NCBI RefSeq assembly: GCF_036785885.1
Contig: NC_092316.1
Coordinates: forward strand, 18,531,001 to 18,595,000
Direction of reading: 5' to 3'
Source of the DNA: Coffea arabica
Lineage: Eukaryota > Streptophyta > Magnoliopsida > Gentianales > Rubiaceae
DNA: 64,000 nucleotides
The position numbers were made by a program, and so were the translations under genes. Under the pieces are notes generated by a model. It searched no databases, was not told the DNA's origin, and saw nothing but the letters and a program-made list of their open reading frames with translations. This document shows, piece after piece, positions 23,685 through 33,713 of the stretch (positions are counted from its first letter, which is position 1; each line of letters opens with the position of its first letter).

Positions 23685-25442
23685 TTAGTTAGCATTGTGT
23701 CTAACTACCCACATGCATTTCCCTCCTTTGTTCAGATTTCTTTTCACATAACAATCTCCTTTCAAATGCCCTCTTTGACAACAAAAACTACACATAATGG
23801 AAGAGTCTTTAGTATGTAATGGTTTGATAAATCTCAATCCACTCCTTTTATATATTGTGAAACTATGTGCATTTTTGTTGTGTGCTAATGTTCTTTTATG
23901 AGCAATAAGAGAGGTGGTTGACATATTCTTTTTGAGATAATCTTGTTTTCTATCTTTTAAGATCTCATCCAAATTGTCCATCCTTTTATTCAAATCACCA
24001 TGTCTTTCCTTTAGTTTTTCACAAACACTTGTCTTTCTATCAAGTTCATTTTGAACATCATATCCGGCTCTTACAAGACACTCATTGTCAGTCTTTAGTT
24101 GTTTATTTTGGTGAAAAAGTCTTGCATTTTCTTAAATGAGAAAAATAATTTTCTGTTTTAACTGCTTGTTTTTATCACAAGATTCCTTCAAGGCATTATG
24201 CAATTTTTCAACAAAGGATTCAAGATCATCATCATCTTCATTATCACTCTCAGATTGAGAGTGTATGGAAGTTACCTCATTATCTCCAATAGCCATGAAG
24301 GCCATTTGAGCTGATTCTTCTTCTTCTTCAACTTCGCCTTCAGTGTTGCATTCATTCCATGTAATTTGGAAGTTGTTGAATCTTGGCTTTCGATCAGCCT
24401 TTTCATCTTTCTTTTTCTTTAGAGAGCATTCGTTTGCGTAGTGTCCAGGCTGTCCACACTTGTAGCATTTGTCCAATTGTTTCTTGTTGAATTCTTGTTT
24501 TCCCTTATTCCTTGCGTTTGAAGACTGATTCTGGAATTGATTGCTAGGTCCTCCCCTTCTAAACTTCCTTTTATTCAAGATTCTTTTGAACCTTTTTGTG
24601 ATGAGAGCAAGATCGTTGTCATCACCATCCGGGTCTTCATCATCCAACAGAGTTAGATCATCATCACCTTGGGCTGCCTTTAGAGCTATGTTTCTCTTTG
24701 CTCTCGCGTCCTCTTCCTCCTGCACTTTAGTTTTTAACTTCAACTCATAGGAGGTTAGTGAGTTAATGAGAGATTCAATAGGCACAGAATTCAAATCCTT
24801 AGCCTCCTCTATTGCAGTCACTTTACTTTCCCATTCTTTGCCCAATGCATTGAGAATTTTCCTGTTTTTCTCTCCCAAGGTGTATTCTTTGCCCAACATC
24901 TCGAGATCTTTGATCAAGTCATTGAACCTGTAATACATTTTGTAAATATTCTCAAGGGGTTCTATTTTAAATGATTCATACTTTGTGACCAAAATAGACT
25001 TTTTTTGTTTTCTCACGTTGTCACCACCCTCATGAATTTCTCTTAACTTATCCCACATTTCTTTGACAGATTTACATCCTTTTACTCTAATGAATTCATT
25101 TGAATCTAAGGCACTATAAAGAACATTCATGGCTTTGGCATTCAATGTGAGATTGGTTTTATCTTAAGCATTCAACTCAGCCCTTGTTTTTTGCCGAAAC
25201 AAACCTGTATCTGCATCAAGAATGTTAGCATCATGCGGTCCTTCATTCACAATAAATCATAGCTCAATATCAATGGATTGCAAAAAGATAATCATTCTTT
25301 CTTTCCAACTAACATAATTAGAACCAGTAAACATGGGAGGCCTAGTGACAGATTGCCCTTCAACAAACATGGCATGATTGATTGTCATCTTTACTCCAAA
25401 CCGCTTGAGATTAATCTCAAGGAGACCAAGCTTTGATACCAA
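23685..25442 (-). pseudogene. Sirevirus gag
   Basis: The N-terminal block has RPPMFTGSNYVSWKERM (about 25345), a standard copia gag opening. Stops follow at about 25257 and 25163. The main frame (25145-24132) has the UBN2-type capsid region and a first zinc knuckle, CYKCGQPGHYANEC (about 24455), then an acidic C-terminus. After another stop at 24132 a second knuckle, CSFCCQRGHLKGDC (about 23765), lies in 23993-23685. Two CCHC knuckles and a long gag are usual for Sireviruses. Gag would form the virus-like particle; this copy is broken at several points. Confidence 0.85.
25430..25441 (-). promoter_or_regulatory. Sirevirus primer-binding site (tRNA-Met type)
   Basis: The minus strand reads TGGTATCAAAGC two bases after the 5' LTR, one mismatch from the TGGTATCAGAGC complement of plant initiator-type tRNA-Met 3' ends used by most plant copia elements. 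Confidence 0.9.
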
Positions 25443-25443
25443 T

Positions 25444-26461
25444 TATAAGACCCAAAGACAACCTAAGAAGGGAGGTGAATTAGGTTGATTAAAATTACTT
25501 GATTTAGTTTATGCACTTTTTCTTTAATAAAAATTTACCTTCTTTTCTAGTAGTGACTAGCCAAGTAAATTTAAAGAAAAGAGCAATATTGATCAGAAAA
25601 GAGAGTGTATATAAGTAATGAGAATTTTATTAAACAAAAAGAATAAGATAGAGTATCAAACCGATTGTCTACCAAGCTTTCCTCAAACTTGAAGACCAAT
25701 CACAAAGATGAGCACCTTCTCTTTGATGAACAATAATCAACTCAATGTACTATGAAGGGATCACTTCCTCCTTGTCCCAAGTCTCACTTAGTCAAGTTAG
25801 AAAGTTTTACTATCACTCAGATAACCTTCAACAAAGCTACACTATTGAAATTTCAAACACAAGAGAAGTGCTTACAAGAAATTTACACTACTTGGAGAAC
25901 AAATCTTGCTAATGAGACTATTTTCTAACTAAAATATCTCTTGAGATCTTGTTAACGAAGTGTGCAAAAGTCACTCACTGGTTCAGAATCGTTTGTATTT
26001 AAAGGGGACCAAAAATGGGCTTCAATAATACTTCCAACGGATAGTAGGCAGATGAAGAATCAGCTAGCCGTTGGGATCGTCGAATGTCCGATGGGATATT
26101 ATCGTCCGACAGCATCTGCGTTCGAACGTCGTCAGAGAGTCATCAAAACTTTGTGAAATTTCTCGGACGTCCGATGCGACTGATGTTCGTCCGAAGCGTG
26201 CGTCCGATCCTCCCAGACGTCCGATGCTTCCTTACGAGCGTCCGATAGAGTTTCCTTCTTGATGTTCTTCATTCTTTCGGACGTCTGACAGCTTCCTTTA
26301 GTACGTCCGACATGAGTGCCCTGTTTTTGCTTCTTCTTTTGGTTGATTTTCTTTCCTTGACACATTTGTACCTGATTCTCTTAAAAGCAAAACACTTATA
26401 TTTGAAGAGAATTAGATAAACATTTCAAAATGCTTTGTGTTTATCATAATAAAGAATAACA
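25444..26461 (-). repeat. Sirevirus 5' LTR (1018 bp)
   Basis: Minus strand: starts TGTTATTCTTT at 26461 and ends GGGTCTTATA at 25444, where the last CA has mutated to TA. It aligns throughout with the 3' LTR but lacks its ~70-bp block in the CGTCCGA palindrome cluster, and has a short extra stretch around 26180-26205. The two LTRs therefore differ by indels inside the palindromic region as well as point changes. Confidence 0.93.
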
Positions 26462-26466
26462 AGCAG
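26462..26466 (+). repeat. Target-site duplication AGCAG, right copy
   Basis: Directly follows the Sirevirus; pairs with 17009-17013. LTR C resumes after it with TGTGCGACGCTGGTC. Confidence 0.95.
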
Positions 26467-27028
26467 TGTGCGACGCTGGTCTCCCACGTGGTTGGGGTAT
26501 AGATTAGATCTGTCTGGAAGCCCTACCTAATCTAGGGGGCTAATGCAGAAGCCCCGTCCTGGGTCTGGACACGTGGCAGCTCAGGAATGGCAGATCTGGA
26601 CTTGGACCCCAGGCCCCTGACAGCTGTCCAGGGGCACACTGCCACTAGGGCACCAAAAGGCTCCAGGGAACAATCTCGTAGAGGGCGGGGAGAATCCTCC
26701 TCGGCGCTGGATTGAGGCTATACCGGGTAAGTCCCGAAGCGTACGGAGGTCGGACTCTCGAGCAGGTATAAATGGTAACGCACACCAACTACATAAGGTA
26801 CGCTTACTATTGGCAAAACACCCCAACAGTTTTACTCCTAGTGAACTCCACTCATCGGAAAACTAATTTGACCGTCGAAGTGCCCTCGGAGACCACCTCG
26901 TGGCTCCCCTGTTAGTCACCCTAGAGACTACTTCTTGTTTGTTTTGCAGGGTTGGGATACGTTCCTCTCATCAATACACTGAGCTCATCAAGTCAGCTCG
27001 GTCCGGGGAAGCTCAGAGCTTCTTCAGT

Positions 27029-27045
27029 TGGCGCCGTCTGTGGGA
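27029..27045 (+). promoter_or_regulatory. Gypsy primer-binding site beside LTR C
   Basis: TGGCGCCGTCTGTGGGA lies two bases after the LTR end CTTCTTCA. The same site flanks LTRs A and B on the minus strand. I did not establish which tRNA it matches. Confidence 0.8.
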
Positions 27046-27316
27046 AGAGATGAACTCCCGAACGGCCTTCTTGCGCTCCCTGCTAACGGTGCCGGAGAGC
27101 TCGATGGGGTGGTCCGCCCTTAGCTTCTCCACGCCCGCCTTCTCCTGGTCCAGCTCTGACCGGGTGGAGGCTAGCTGGACTTGAGCCGTTTCCATCTCCT
27201 TCTCGATCTTGCCCAACTTGACCTTAAGGGAGTCCGCCTCCTTAAGGGCATAGGCAAGCCATTGATTTGTTTTCCGATTCTTTTTCTACAGTTTTTTCAA
27301 GTCGGGAGACAACTCG
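27046..27316. repeat. Misplaced gypsy LTR fragment joined to the PBS of LTR C
   Basis: This stretch matches the LTR interior at about 14532-14800, in the same orientation, and covers the C-terminal coiled-coil part of the antisense gene. It is joined on the left to the PBS through a shared GGAAG (27043-27047) and on the right to a gag fragment through a shared TCGGA (27314-27318). Both joins fall in sequence common to the two partners. Confidence 0.8.
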
Positions 27317-28092
27317 GATGGACCCCGGTGTCAGACCCTGGAACCAGAGCCGGGCCCTCCCCTTTAGGAACATCGGGAAGGTCTTGCAACGGAGTTCATC
27401 CGCAGCTGTCTGCAAATGCATGTGCGTGAGGAAGACCGAGAGGTGGTCTTCCGGGTCAGTCGAAGCATCATACAACTCAATGTTCGGGATCTTGAATTTT
27501 CGAGATAGCGGGTAGTCCTCTATCCCCCGTATAAAGGGCGAGGCCGTGTAATTGTTCTAGTATAATTGCGGCCGCAAGATCTGCTCGAGTTCGTCTCGGA
27601 CAGGTTTCCATTGGGGAAGGTCGCGCAAGCGACTCTTGACAGATCGGTCGGGGGAGCGTTCGGGCTCATTCCGCATAGGCTTCCGCCGGGAGGGGTTTCT
27701 CGGTCGGCCCCCAGCGGACCGGTAACAAGAGTACCTCTCGCTATCCCCGACCACCTAGGCCGTTTCCTCTTGGGGAGCTGGTCTCGGGACTCATCCTCCG
27801 AGGGGTTGGGGGGTGATTCCTTCTCCTTCCCCTTCGCCTTGGAGATCTGCGCGCCTCCGATTTCGCCTCCCTCCTTCGCCTGTCGGATATGTCTTCCAAC
27901 ATGGGGAGGTTCTCTGACACGAACTGAAGGATCTGCTGTGTCCGTTCCCCGGAAAGGGCCGAGCCCCCGACGTCCCGTGCAGGCTCGGTCTCCCTTCGTC
28001 GGGATCCCTCGCCAGCTCCGGGATCGGTGGTCTCCATGGTTCGCTTGGAACGCGTTCTCGCCATCAACACAACTACACTTTACCTTTCGCTT
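27317..28092 (-). pseudogene. Gypsy gag fragment (5' part), minus strand
   Basis: It starts at about 28070 with MLMARTRSKRTMETTDPG, as at 37758, and corresponds to gag sequence 36980-37780. Charged, Arg/Pro-rich N-terminal text leads into the retrotransposon gag block (YDASTDPEDHLSVFLTHM, then GRARLWFQGL at about 27330). The Gln codon after RLWF is intact here, whereas the larger copy has a stop at that place. Sequence between 27520 and 27750 shifts frame. It is truncated at 27317 by the chimeric join. Confidence 0.85.
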
Positions 28093-28108
28093 CCTACAGA
28101 CGGCGCCA
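28093..28108 (-). promoter_or_regulatory. Gypsy primer-binding site beside LTR A
   Basis: The minus strand reads TGGCGCCGTCTGTAGG, two bases after the LTR end, with one change from the copies at 27029 and 37781 (A for G near the 3' side). It is followed by gag, so this LTR is in the 5' position relative to the gag fragment. Confidence 0.8.
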
Positions 28109-28361
28109 ACTGAAAAAGCGCTGAGCTTCCCCGGACCGAGCTGACCTAATGAGCTCGACGTGCTGATGAGAGGAACGTATCCCAACCCTGCAAAACAAAC
28201 AAGAAGTAGTCTCTAGGGTAACTAACAGGGGAGCCCCGAGGTGGTCCCCAGGGGCACTCCGACAGTCAAGTTAGTTTTTGGATAAGTGGAGTTCACTGGG
28301 AGTAAAACTGTTGGGGTGTTTTGCCAATAATGAGCGTACCTTGTGTAGTTGGTGTGCGTTA

Positions 28362-28372
28362 CCATTTATACC
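28362..28372 (-). promoter_or_regulatory. Candidate LTR promoter TATA box (LTR A)
   Basis: The minus strand reads GGTATAAATGG about 255 bases before the LTR end, conserved at 38050-38060 (LTR B) and 26765-26775 (LTR C). It would drive the gag-pol transcript. It lies about 460 bp from the oppositely directed TATA box of the antisense gene, making a divergent promoter pair. Confidence 0.5.
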
Positions 28373-28827
28373 TGCTCGAGAGTCCGATCTCCGTACATTT
28401 CGAGACTTACCCGGTATAGCTTCAATCCCGCGCCGAGGAGGATTCTCCCCGCCCTTTGCGGGATTGTTCCCTGGAGCCTTTCGGTGCCCTAATGGCGGTG
28501 TGCCCTAGGATGGTTGTCAGGGGCCTGGAGTCCAAGTCCAGTTCTGCCATTCCTGAGCTGCCACGTGTCCAAATGCAGGACGGGGCCTCTGCACTAACCC
28601 CCTAGATTAGGTAAGGCTTCCAGACTGACCTAATCTGTACCCCAATCACGTGGGAAACCAGCGTTGCACACTGCTCTGACAGGGTCACCTCCGGTACAGC
28701 GCTGTTACTGAAAAGCCACGCTCATGTCCTTTCAGTTGTCGTGTCTTTTCGGTCCCCGTACCGCTTTTAAATGCATTCACATGGGACGATTAAAATTCAA
28801 GCAGCCATTTCCCCCCATTTCATTCCC

Positions 28828-28837
28828 TATAAATAAG
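28828..28837 (+). promoter_or_regulatory. Candidate TATA box of the antisense gene (LTR A)
   Basis: CTATAAATAA lies about 200 bp before the ATG at 29026, inside conserved text also present at 38515-38524 (LTR B). Position, orientation and conservation suggest that it drives the plus-strand gene. Confidence 0.5.
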
Positions 28838-29025
28838 GGCTTCCGGATTTCCTCTAAATCTATTTGCCATTTTTCTTTTCTCGTGCATTTTCCATTTTCG
28901 GCAGTAAGACTTTCGGCTCTCAGTGCCCAGACTCCGGTGATTCCATAATTTTATCATTCTACTCACCAGTAAGTTCTTTTCCTTCCTCCTTCACTCTTTT
29001 TTTCCTTTGCCATCTTCTGCTTTTT

Positions 29026-31470
29026 ATGTCGGATCGGTCCGGCGTCACTTCCACCACCTCTCGGATTCCTGCCCACTTTAAAGCTCTTAGGATTCTCATT
29101 TCTTCTTCATCCTCGTCTTCATCTTCATCTCTCCTTCCTCCTCTTTCTTCCTCTTTTGCTTCTAATTCTAGCTTCCACATTCCTGATTTACTTGAACCCA
29201 TAGTCATCATGAGTTCTCCATCTGCCCACTCTCCTTCTGACCGAATTCTGGAGGAGGTGGCCGAGCTCGAAACCCTCATTAAGCAGCAGGCCCCCTTCGT
29301 TTCCTCCCCTAGGTCCCCACATGACTCCCTTGGCGGAGCCCAGGGAAGGGCTGGTGAGGACAGGGACTCCTCCGAGGGGACTCCTGCTTCCGAGCAGGGG
29401 GATGATCCTGGATTCGATTTCGATCATTCTGACCGGTAAGAGGTCACCCTCTCACCCGAGGTAGTGGCCGAGCTGGCCGGGTCTTTTTCTATTCATCCGG
29501 CCTTCGAGCCGAAGGCTGCCGGGCCCAACTACCGAGTTAGCCGTCCTCCCTCCGGCTTTGTGGCCATCTATAGGGAGCAACTGGTCGCAGGGTTCCGTCT
29601 CCCAATTCCTCCAGCCCTAACTGAGATCCTGAGCTACTGGGGGATCAGGATCACCCAAGTCCACCCCAACTCGATCAGGATTATCATTGGATTCCTGATC
29701 TACTGTCAAATCTGCTCCATCCCCTACTCTCTTTCCCTTTTCAGAGCTTCTTACACCCTCAAACTCTCCCTCCTTGGGTGGTATTACTTCTTCCACCGAA
29801 CTATGAGCAAAGTTCGGGGGGGGAGGAAGGGCACCCTAGATCTTCTCTTCGGGTCCCCTCCTCCATAAAGAATTGGAAGGGGGACTTCTTTTTTATTAAA
29901 TCCACACATCTTCCCCCCAATGTGTGGAAGGTCGGGGAGGTCGACTCCGACCCGTATCCGGGGGACTTGGACTCTGAGGCCCTCAGCCAATTGGTGAGCT
30001 CCAGGGTGAAACTCTACGCGGCCAGATTCTCCTCCGAGCAGATTTCTGCGGCCGGGCTGATGGGGACGATGTCCGGGTCCCCTGGAGAGGTGGTGCCCTC
30101 CCCGACAGACTACGACACTTGTAATGCCGACTCTGTCCCCCTGTTGTTTGTTGCTTCTTTCTTCCGTTTACTGACCTGTATGTATTAACCTGGTGGTGTT
30201 TGCTGTAGTGAGGAGGCTTTCCAAGTTGCTGGGAACGCCTTTCGAGTCGATCACTCCCACTCCACAGCCGAAGGTTGCCAAGAAGGCCTCTTCGACTCCT
30301 GGGGGCAGCTCGGGCCCCCAAAAGGAATCATCGTCCCCCTCCAAGCAGGTCGCCAGCAAAAAGAAGGCTGCCGGTCAGAAGAGGGGCCGAGGGGACGAAG
30401 CCCCCCAACCCGTGAAGAGACTCGCGCCCACCCCAGCTCAGTACCCTCTCCTGCTGACGTCGGGGGCGCTCCTCATGCGGATCCGGTCCACTTGGGGGTG
30501 GCTCTGCGGAGGAACACACGCGGGAAATGCCGCCCCCCAGCCTGTGGCACTTCCGCCACGTCGCGCCCGTGAAGCCGGGCCAGGCCCCCTCCATGCACGA
30601 CCTCCGCTACTTCTGTCCATCCTGGAGGCTATCCATCAACGACCGATCCCAGTTCCTCGAGGTGGCTCCCGAGCTAGTCACGGGTTCAGTCCTCCCGCGC
30701 GATAGGAGGTAGATGGAGTTGTCGAGTTCGTCCGAATTCCAGGACATGTACTTCACTGTTCAAGCTAAAGTAAGTCCTCTACCCCTTGGGCCAGTTGGAG
30801 CCTCCGCTTTTCGGCTAAATCACGCAGTGTGCTAACTTCTTTTTTCTTCTCCTTGGGCCAATGCCGCTGGTGCTGCCCTGGTGACTCGTTTCTCCGATCT
30901 GTCTCCCGACTTGGAGAAATTGCAAAAGAAAAATCGAGAGACAGAGTAGAGGCCTGCTCAGACCCTTAAGGAGACGGACTCCCTTAAGGCCAAGTTGGGC
31001 AAGATCGAGAAGGAACTGGAAAAGGTCCAGGTCCATCTCGCCTCCACCAGGTTGGAGTTCGACCAGGAGATGACGAGCGTGGCAAAGCTGAGGGAGGACC
31101 ACGCCATTGAGCTCTCCCGCACCGTCAGCCGGGAGCGGAAGAAGGCTGTTCGGGAGTTCATATCCTCCGAACAGTTTGTCGAGGACGTTGCTCTCCTCAA
31201 CCAGCCCATCTTTCAGGTCGGCTTCATGCGATCCCTGGACCAGGTCAAGGAGCTCGGCCTGCCTGGCTTCAACTTGGCTGCGTTCAAGGACTACAATCCG
31301 GCCGCCGAGGAGAAGATAGACTGGCTCTTCGACGGGTACTGCAAGGGGCATGCCCTGAAAGAGTTGATCTCCTGGTGGGCCGAAGCGACGTGGGAGCCGA
31401 GTTGGCAGAGGTTCCCTTAGAGGAGGACGAGGCTCCCGGCAGGGCTTCCGAGAAGGAGCCGGTGGCTTAG
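29026..31470 (+). pseudogene. LTR-embedded antisense gene, copy A (Transposase_28-like, multi-exon)
   Basis: Starts MSDRSGVTSTTSRIP at 29026. A Ser-rich and then acidic N-terminus is followed by GFVAIYREQLVAGFRLP, ILSYWG, HPNSIRIIIGFLIYC and GWYYF (29560-29800), which resembles the plant 'putative gypsy-type transposon' family (Transposase_28). A region with WKVGEVDSDP, LSQLVSSRVKLY and ISAAGLMG follows. After intron 1 (30121-30208) comes a Lys/Ser/Pro-rich basic stretch, and after intron 2 a coiled coil and a C-terminal block ending at TAG 31468-31470. Damage: TAA at 29437, a frame change at an 8-G run (29816-29823), a lost intron-2 acceptor (TCAG is now TTGG, about 30852) and a TAG at about 30946. 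Function unknown. Confidence 0.7.
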
Positions 31471-32121
31471 GGGTGTTTAGGGGGGGCCGAGCTGTACATA
31501 ACCAGGTTTTCATATCTGAAGAGGCGCTGAGCTCTCCATCTGGAGTAGAGAGGAAGCATATCTTCCCCAGTGTGAAGGGTGCGGATATCTAGTATCACCA
31601 ACTCTCCCAATATATGAAACCTGCTGCCGTGTTTTACTCATGCCAACAGTCACCTGCAAGAGGTTTGTCCACCTAAGGGTAGCGACCACTCCAGAAACCC
31701 TTTCCATTTTCCTTTTATAGTTCGGTAGGCTTTGTAATAGATAGGTTGTATATACGTAATTCGAATGAAAATATCTAATCTCAATTTGCAATTCTCGCCT
31801 ACGCCAACTCTAACAATCAAGGCCATATGCCGACCTCTCGGGTCGAGCACCAAATAGATCCATCAAGACGGCTTGACGGTCTCTTGGGCCGAGCATCTAT
31901 CACATTTTAATCTAACAACTAAATTGTCAAGGACAATCAGACTGGAAATCAACAAACTTCATCAAACTAATTCTCGACGTGCCGACCTCCTGGGCCGAGC
32001 ATCAAACTTTAAAGGCAGCCATGCCGACCTCCTGGGTCGAGCGTCAAGATTTTAAAGATAGTCATGCCGACCTCTTGGGCCGAACATTAAACTTTAAAGG
32101 CATTCCATCCGTTACCATTCA

Positions 32122-32135
32122 CCCCCAACCCCCCA
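32122..32135 (-). promoter_or_regulatory. Polypurine tract of the full gypsy element (beside LTR A)
   Basis: The minus strand reads TGGGGGGTTGGGGG directly before TGAATGG. The same place beside LTR B (41886-41900) reads GTGGGGGGCGGGGGA. Its position between the end of pol and the LTR is what a PPT requires. Confidence 0.75.
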
Positions 32136-32411
32136 CTAGGACACTTAGCATTGTCTGAGTGTGCTAGCGTAGGATCTAAATTTAAAAGTTAAACGGTGTT
32201 GATAAAAGGAAGGTTCAAAGTCAAGCGTTTATTTAATGATGAACTTGTAGGCGAATTCTGAAGAGTATACAGTAAGATACCCTAGCCCAATCTAACCTAC
32301 AAACAACCGCAAGTTCGAAAAGTGCCAAGTACGGGGTACTTCCACTCCATCTAGTTTCGCAAGCCTACAGTACCCAACTCGGCTTGCCTCCAGGACCTTG
32401 TACGGTCCCTC
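32136..32411. other. Gypsy internal sequence between pol and PPT
   Basis: Short non-coding spacer, conserved at 41901-42055 and beyond. No ORF or motif can be supported in it. Confidence 0.6.
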
Positions 32412-33674
32412 CTAGTTCGGGTCGAGCTTGTTGGAATTATGGGCTCGGCTAACGGAATTCCTTCTTAAGACGAGGTCTCCTGACTGGTACTGCGTGTTTC
32501 TCACTTTTGCGTTATGATAGCGGGCGAGCTGGCTTTTGTACTTAGCTATCCGTATCGCCACTTCCTCGCGCTTGGCCTCCAGCATGTCCAAGTTACACCT
32601 CAGCTCTTTTTCGTTGGCTGGCGCAATGAAATTCTGTGTCCGAGGCGAGGGGAGGCCGATCTCCGCGGGCACCACCGCTTCTGCCCCATAAGTCAGGGGA
32701 AACGGGGTCTCCTGAGTGACCATCCTCGGAGTGGTGCGGTAGGTCCAGAGGACACTAGAAAGCTCATCTAGCCAGTTAGACTGGGCCAGCTCCAACCTAG
32801 TCTTCAATCCTAACAGAATGGTTCGGTTAACGTTCTCTACCTGGCCATTTGCCTGGGGATGACCGACCGACGTGAAGTGTTGGCTGATCCCGAGTTCGGT
32901 GCACCAGCCCCGGAAGGGATTTTAGGCGAACTGCCGCCCATTGTCAGATATCAAGACATGTGGAATCCCGAAGCGGCAGACTATGTTCTTCTAGAAGAAT
33001 TTCTGAACTACCTTTCCAGAGATAGTGGCCAGGGGCTCAGCCTCCATCCACTTTGTGAAATAGTCGATGGCCATCACGAGGTGCTCGTACCTTCCGAAAA
33101 CTCGGGGAAAGGGGTCCAAAAGGTCTATTCCCCACTGGGCAAAGGGCCAAGGACTGTGGATGGGGACCTTCTCCCGAGTGGGCTGGTGACGCAGCGGGGC
33201 GTGCACCTGGCAAGTTCGGTATTTCTGAACTAGAGCCGCGGCATCTCAAAACACTGTGGACCAATAGTAGCCTAAGAGCAGGCACTTTTTTGCCAACACC
33301 CGGGATCCCACATGTGTCGCACATAAGCTTTCGTGAACTTCACGGAGGATGTAGTCGCTCTCCTCAGGAGTCACGCACTTTAGCCAGGGAGACAGATACG
33401 ACCTCCTGTAGAGGGTCCCCCCGGCATTGGCGTACTTAGCAGTTCTGTGTTGTAGTCGACGAGATTCGGTTCTATTCCCAGGAAGGACACTCGAGCCGAG
33501 AAAGTCCACGAGAGGAGTCATCCAGGAGGCCGGGCTGGCTATAGCCAAGATCCAGACCTGGTCAATGCTTTTTTGCTTGACCACCTTTACCAAGACTTCC
33601 TTGCTCAAGTGAGCAAACGAAGAGGGCGCCAGCTTTGACAGGGCGTCCGCGCGCTTGTTCTGTGATCTCGGCAC
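32412..33674 (-). pseudogene. Gypsy pol: integrase
   Basis: Minus strand. The zinc-binding region (GGTLYRRSYLSPWLKC, then LREVHESLCATHVGS, LLGYYW; about 33450-33260) is followed by the core with WPFAQWGIDLLDPFP and AIDYFTKWMEAEPL (about 33150-33030) and the C-terminal part ([48 protein letters not shown]; 32780-32470). Frameshifts separate these blocks, so no single frame spans the domain. The VLWTYRTTP and GDLVLRR motifs are standard for Tat/Athila-type integrases. Integrase C-terminal to RNase H identifies Ty3/gypsy. Confidence 0.9.
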
Positions 33675-33713
33675 CCGCTCAATTTCAAAGGCATCAAACA
33701 GGGTTATCGCCTC

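Larger units (their letters stand above)
17014..26461 (-). mobile_element. Sirevirus-type Ty1/copia retrotransposon, complete but inactive
   Basis: A 9448-bp element with two LTRs, a tRNA-Met-type PBS and a PPT, coding on the minus strand in the order gag, protease, integrase, RT, RNase H, then an extra ORF. That order is Ty1/copia. An extra ORF between pol and the 3' LTR, several additional PPT-like GGGGGAG motifs near the 3' LTR, and LTRs studded with TCGGACGTCCGA palindromes point to the Sirevirus (SIRE/Maximus) lineage. It inserted into gypsy LTR C. Stops in gag, between integrase and RT and in the extra ORF, plus an altered RT active site, make it non-autonomous. Confidence 0.9.
13598..27026 (+). 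repeat. Gypsy LTR C, inverted copy, split by the Sirevirus
   Basis: It starts TGAATGGTAACGG, ends CTTCTTCA, and is 3976 bp once the 9448-bp Sirevirus and one TSD copy are removed (13598-17013 plus 26467-27026). The sequence is the reverse complement of LTRs A (4011 bp) and B (4087 bp). It carries the antisense gene on the minus strand and a TATA-like box, GGTATAAATGG, at 26765-26775 on its own strand. The PBS TGGCGCCGTCTGTGGGA follows two bases after its end. Having a PPT on the left and a PBS on the right makes it an internal LTR of a concatemer, not a terminal LTR. Confidence 0.8.
28111..32121 (-). repeat. Gypsy LTR A (4011 bp)
   Basis: Minus strand: starts TGAATGGTAACGG at 32121 and ends GCGCTTTTTCA at 28111, with TGAA...TTCA ends. 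The outer (right) edge abuts the PPT, which is followed by pol. The inner (left) edge is followed by a PBS and then gag. A U3-type TATA box lies at 28362-28372 (minus). The plus strand carries the antisense gene 29026-31470 with its own TATA box. LTR A serves as 3' LTR of the full element and also as 5' LTR of the truncated unit on its left. Confidence 0.8.

Noticed and set aside
27520..28185. Large overlapping ORFs on both strands (192-221 residues)
   Set aside because: GC-rich gag DNA gives open frames on both strands; only the minus-strand MARTRSKRTM frame agrees with gag at 37758.
28111..28680. Short (~0.57-kb) LTR model ending at TGTCAGAGCAG
   Set aside because: No good purine tract precedes that TG, whereas GTGGGGGGCGGGGGA abuts TGAATGG at the outer edge of all three long copies and pairs with TTCA ends. 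Kept as the main alternative in the LTR finding.
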